7,778 nt of DNA, from contig JBEBBU010000180.1 of NCBI GenBank assembly GCA_041158225.1, positions 1-7,778 on the forward strand. Direction: 5' to 3'. The notes under the pieces were generated by a model. That model saw nothing but the letters and a program-made list of their open reading frames with translations, did not search any database and was not told the origin of the DNA. The number at the start of each line of letters is the position of its first letter. Within the stretch, counting starts at the first letter, position 1. This document shows positions 5,787-7,778 of this stretch, one piece after another. A program made the translations under genes and the position numbers. Source of the DNA: JBEBBU01 sp041158225 (GTDB lineage: Bacteria; Pseudomonadota; Gammaproteobacteria; Methylococcales; Methylococcaceae).

Positions 5787-7408
5787 AGCTCAGCATACTG
5801 CGTCGCCTGTTACACATTCAGCGTGTCCTGCTACGTCACGGTCTGGATGACCTTGTCCGACAGACCCATCTGTTTCCCTGGCTGGACCGGGGGCTGCGCT
5901 GGCTGCCGGGATCCGGTTTCCGTGGCCGGCGCTCTAAAGCCCCGCGAGGTGTCAGACTGCGTGAAGCACTGGAGGAACTCGGCCCCATCTTCGTCAAGTT
6001 TGGTCAGGCACTGTCCACCCGGCGTGACCTGCTACCAGAAGATATTGCCGCAGAACTGGTCAGGCTACAGGATCGCGTACCGCCATTTACGGCCGCGGCG
6101 GCACGCAAGACCATAGAAAAGGCTCTGGGCGAAGCGATTGAAAACGTGTTCGCCAGCTTTGAGCCTGAAGCCATGGCCTCCGCATCCGTCGCCCAGGTGC
6201 ATGCCGCCACTCTCCCCAATGGCGATGCCGTGGTGGTGAAGGTACTGCGGCCGGGAATCGAACAGCGGATTGATGCCGACATCGAACTGCTGGAAACCCT
6301 GGCGGCCATGGCTGAACGCTACTGGCCGGAAGCCTCGCGCCTGCATCCCTCTGAAGTCGTAGCTGAATTTGCCCGCACCATCCGCGACGAACTGGATCTG
6401 GTGCGTGAAGCGGCCAATGCCCAGGAAATCCGCCGGCGTTTCGAAAACTCCGACATGCTCTATATCCCAAAGGTTTACTGGGATCATACCCGGCGCAATG
6501 TCATGGTCATGGAACGCGTATCCGGCCTGCCTATCGGCGATGTTGCCGCATTGCGCGCCGCCGGCGTCGACCTGAAACTGCTCGCCGAACGCGGTGTGGA
6601 AATCTTTTTCACCCAGGTGTTCCGTGACAATTTCTTTCATGCCGACATGCATCCGGGCAATATCTTCGCCACGCGCGAAGCGGGTTATATTGCCGTCGAT
6701 TTCGGCATCGTCGCCAGCCTGTCGCCCAATGACCAGTACTATCTGGCAGAAAACTTCCTGGCATTTTTCAACCGCGACTACCTCAGGGTCGCCGAGATGC
6801 ATATCCAGTCCGGCTGGGTACCTGCTACCACCCGCATCCATGAGTTTGAAGCCGCCATCCGCTCAGTGTGTGAGCCGATCTTCGAAAAGCCACTGGGTGA
6901 AATATCCTATGGCCATCTGCTGCTGAGACTGTTCCAGGTTGCCCGACGCTTCGACATGGAAGTACAGCCGCAACTGGTACTGTTCCAGAAAACCCTGCTG
7001 AACATTGAGGGACTGGGGCGCGAACTCTATCCGCAGCTGGATCTGTGGAAAACCGCCAAGCCTTTTCTGGAAAACTGGTTCCGTGAACAGCTCAGCCCGC
7101 GCAAAGGCATCGCAAAAATCCGTCGCCAGATGCCACAATGGGCCCGACAGTGGCCACAACTGCCTGATCTCGCCTATCAGGCACTCTCGCGTACTGCCCA
7201 GGGCGAACTGGAAATCCAGTTCCGCTCAGCCCAGGTCGAAACCCTGCGTGAAGAAATCAGGACAGGGCGCCGTCAGCTGAGTCAGACCATCGCCGGTGCC
7301 GCACTGCTGGGAAGCAGCTTCCATCCTGTCCTGGCCGCCATGCCAGTCACCAGCGGCCTGTTACTGCTGGCCGGCATCGCCACCCTGCTGCTGAACCTGC
7401 GCCGCTAG
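5783..7408 (+). CDS. ubiB: Ubiquinone biosynthesis kinase-like regulatory protein UbiB
   Basis: UbiB is a membrane-anchored member of the ABC1/ADCK atypical kinase family. It is needed for aerobic ubiquinone synthesis and has ATPase rather than clear protein-kinase activity. At 541 residues it nearly equals E. coli UbiB (546). The family's KxGQ motif is at 72-75 (IFVKFGQALSTRRDLLP). The Ala-rich loop that replaces the kinase Gly-rich loop is ASASVAQVH at 132-140. The ATP-binding Lys is 153 (VVVKVLRPG). The catalytic-loop equivalent HADMHPGN at 286-293 supplies Asp288 and Asn293, and the DFG motif is at 306-308. Two hydrophobic segments at about 503-520 and 522-539 form the C-terminal membrane anchor. 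All key residues are present, so it should be active. The ATG overlaps the ubiJ stop by 4 nt, with AGGA 12 nt upstream. It is the last gene of the run before a palindrome. Confidence 0.97.
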   Translation: MKLSILRRLLHIQRVLLRHGLDDLVRQTHLFPWLDRGLRWLPGSGFRGRRSKAPRGVRLREALEELGPIFVKFGQALSTRRDLLPEDIAAELVRLQDRVPPFTAAAARKTIEKALGEAIENVFASFEPEAMASASVAQVHAATLPNGDAVVVKVLRPGIEQRIDADIELLETLAAMAERYWPEASRLHPSEVVAEFARTIRDELDLVREAANAQEIRRRFENSDMLYIPKVYWDHTRRNVMVMERVSGLPIGDVAALRAAGVDLKLLAERGVEIFFTQVFRDNFFHADMHPGNIFATREAGYIAVDFGIVASLSPNDQYYLAENFLAFFNRDYLRVAEMHIQSGWVPATTRIHEFEAAIRSVCEPIFEKPLGEISYGHLLLRLFQVARRFDMEVQPQLVLFQKTLLNIEGLGRELYPQLDLWKTAKPFLENWFREQLSPRKGIAKIRRQMPQWARQWPQLPDLAYQALSRTAQGELEIQFRSAQVETLREEIRTGRRQLSQTIAGAALLGSSFHPVLAAMPVTSGLLLLAGIATLLLNLRR

Positions 7409-7425
7409 AACTCACACCCACCGTC

Positions 7426-7447
7426 AGCTGTGGCATATGCCACAGCT
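7426..7447 (+). terminator. Perfect 22-bp palindrome after ubiB; possible terminator or operator
   Basis: The arms AGCTGTGGC and GCCACAGCT are exact reverse complements around a central ATAT, which is itself self-complementary, so all 22 bp are palindromic. As RNA this gives a 9-bp hairpin with a 4-nt loop, starting 18 nt after the ubiB stop, a natural place for termination. Only three T residues (7447-7449) follow the stem, the first of them inside the palindrome, so an intrinsic terminator would be weak. A dimeric regulator site for the next gene is the main alternative. Confidence 0.5.
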
Positions 7448-7582
7448 TTGCGGCAGATGCCTCACGCCACCCCCCAAAAAAACAGCTACAGGCCCCATAC
7501 CACGGCATGGCACAGGTTTTGCCCTATATACCGTAATCCGGAAGCAACGCACTGCCGATGGAGTGTTCACCTCAAAACACTT

Positions 7583-7587
7583 AGGGA
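7583..7587 (+). promoter_or_regulatory. Strong ribosome binding site for the last gene
   Basis: AGGGA lies 6 nt before the ATG at 7594, the best-matched and best-spaced site in the window. It suggests high expression and independent initiation, unlike the coupled starts in the upstream run. Confidence 0.75.
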
Positions 7588-7593
7588 AGACGT

Positions 7594-7778
7594 ATGAAGA
7601 TCAAGAATATCATTCTCACCGCAGCCGTCACCGCTGCCATGGGAACCACCGGCAACGCATTTGCCCACGCCGGTATCTTTGCCAGCCAGACTGTTGGCGA
7701 TGTTGCGGAAAATACCGGTTTTGGCTTTGCTGCTGATGGCACCACCGTAGTCAAGGATACCAGCGTCTCTGCCACCGG
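7594..7778 (+). CDS. Secreted protein of unknown function, N-terminal part
   Basis: Sixty-one codons are visible and the frame runs off the window edge. Residues 1-24 are a clear Sec signal peptide: MKIKN, a hydrophobic core at about 6-19, and a NAFA cleavage motif. Cleavage there would leave a mature chain starting His-Ala-Gly-Ile-Phe; cleavage after Ala26 (A-H-A) is also possible. The visible mature part is rich in Gly, Ala, Thr, Val and Asp with no Cys, suggesting a beta-rich exported protein. I do not recognise the family. The start is secure because of the strong AGGGA site and the signal peptide. A 185-nt spacer separates it from ubiB, so it is probably its own transcription unit. Confidence 0.75.
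   Translation, partial: MKIKNIILTAAVTAAMGTTGNAFAHAGIFASQTVGDVAENTGFGFAADGTTVVKDTSVSAT

Noticed and set aside
6065..6841. A 258-codon open frame on the - strand.
   Set aside because: It is antisense to the conserved kinase-like core of ubiB and has no recognisable domain or ribosome binding site.
7470..7482. C6A7 homopolymer pair, considered as part of a - strand terminator (T run after a hairpin).
   Set aside because: Sequence on its 3' side (read as the - strand upstream) forms no stable stem, and no - strand gene ends here.
7525..7530. TATATA as a -10 element for the last gene.
   Set aside because: No TG extension and no plausible -35 17 bp upstream (7502-7507 is ACGGCA); AT-rich by itself is not enough. 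A promoter is probably in this spacer but I cannot place it.
7437..7736. A 99-codon + strand frame crossing the spacer after ubiB.
   Set aside because: It begins inside the palindrome without a ribosome binding site and overlaps, in another frame, the signal-peptide gene that has a strong one.

Overview
This window looks like chromosomal DNA from a gammaproteobacterium. HslV, HslU, UbiE, UbiJ and UbiB all resemble the gammaproteobacterial forms, and the order hslV-hslU-(DUF971 gene)-ubiE-ubiJ-ubiB is typical of that class. The genus cannot be fixed from the sequence. The pha genes that often lie between the DUF971 gene and ubiE in Pseudomonas are absent. The start of hisI or tatABC, often found after ubiB, is also absent. 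Every convincing gene is on the + strand and coding density is very high. There are no tRNAs, rRNAs, CRISPR arrays, transposases or phage genes.

Layout. Positions 2-133 hold the last 43 codons of a DUF3015-type exported protein. It overlaps by 47 nt a 636-residue DUF4105-family envelope protein (87-1997), which has a signal peptide, a papain-like His...Cys region and a probable C-terminal outer-membrane beta-barrel. A 56-nt gap with a good extended -10 element precedes a tightly packed run: hslV (2054-2617, probably TTG start), hslU (2614-3936), a DUF971/GBBH-like small protein (3968-4405), ubiE (4410-5159), ubiJ (5169-5786) and ubiB (5783-7408). Junctions are ATGA overlaps or gaps of 4 to 31 nt, so the run is probably one operon. 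After ubiB comes a 185-nt spacer with a perfect 22-bp palindrome, then the first 61 codons of an unrecognised secreted protein with a strong ribosome binding site.

Function. HslV and HslU form the two-ring HslUV protease, in which the AAA+ unfoldase HslU feeds the Thr peptidase HslV. UbiE, UbiJ and UbiB belong to aerobic ubiquinone biosynthesis: UbiE is the C-methyltransferase, UbiJ a lipid-binding accessory factor of the Ubi complex, and UbiB a membrane-anchored atypical kinase/ATPase. The DUF971 protein sits between the two modules and has no settled role. The two genes before hslV form an envelope pair unrelated to them.

I found no clearly new multi-gene system. The points most worth a second look are an exact in-frame duplication of the end of hslU including its stop codon, the TTG start that sets the HslV propeptide length, a Cys/His-rich tail on the DUF971 protein, the enzyme-plus-barrel architecture of the DUF4105 protein, the palindrome after ubiB, and the last protein, whose mature form may begin with histidine.
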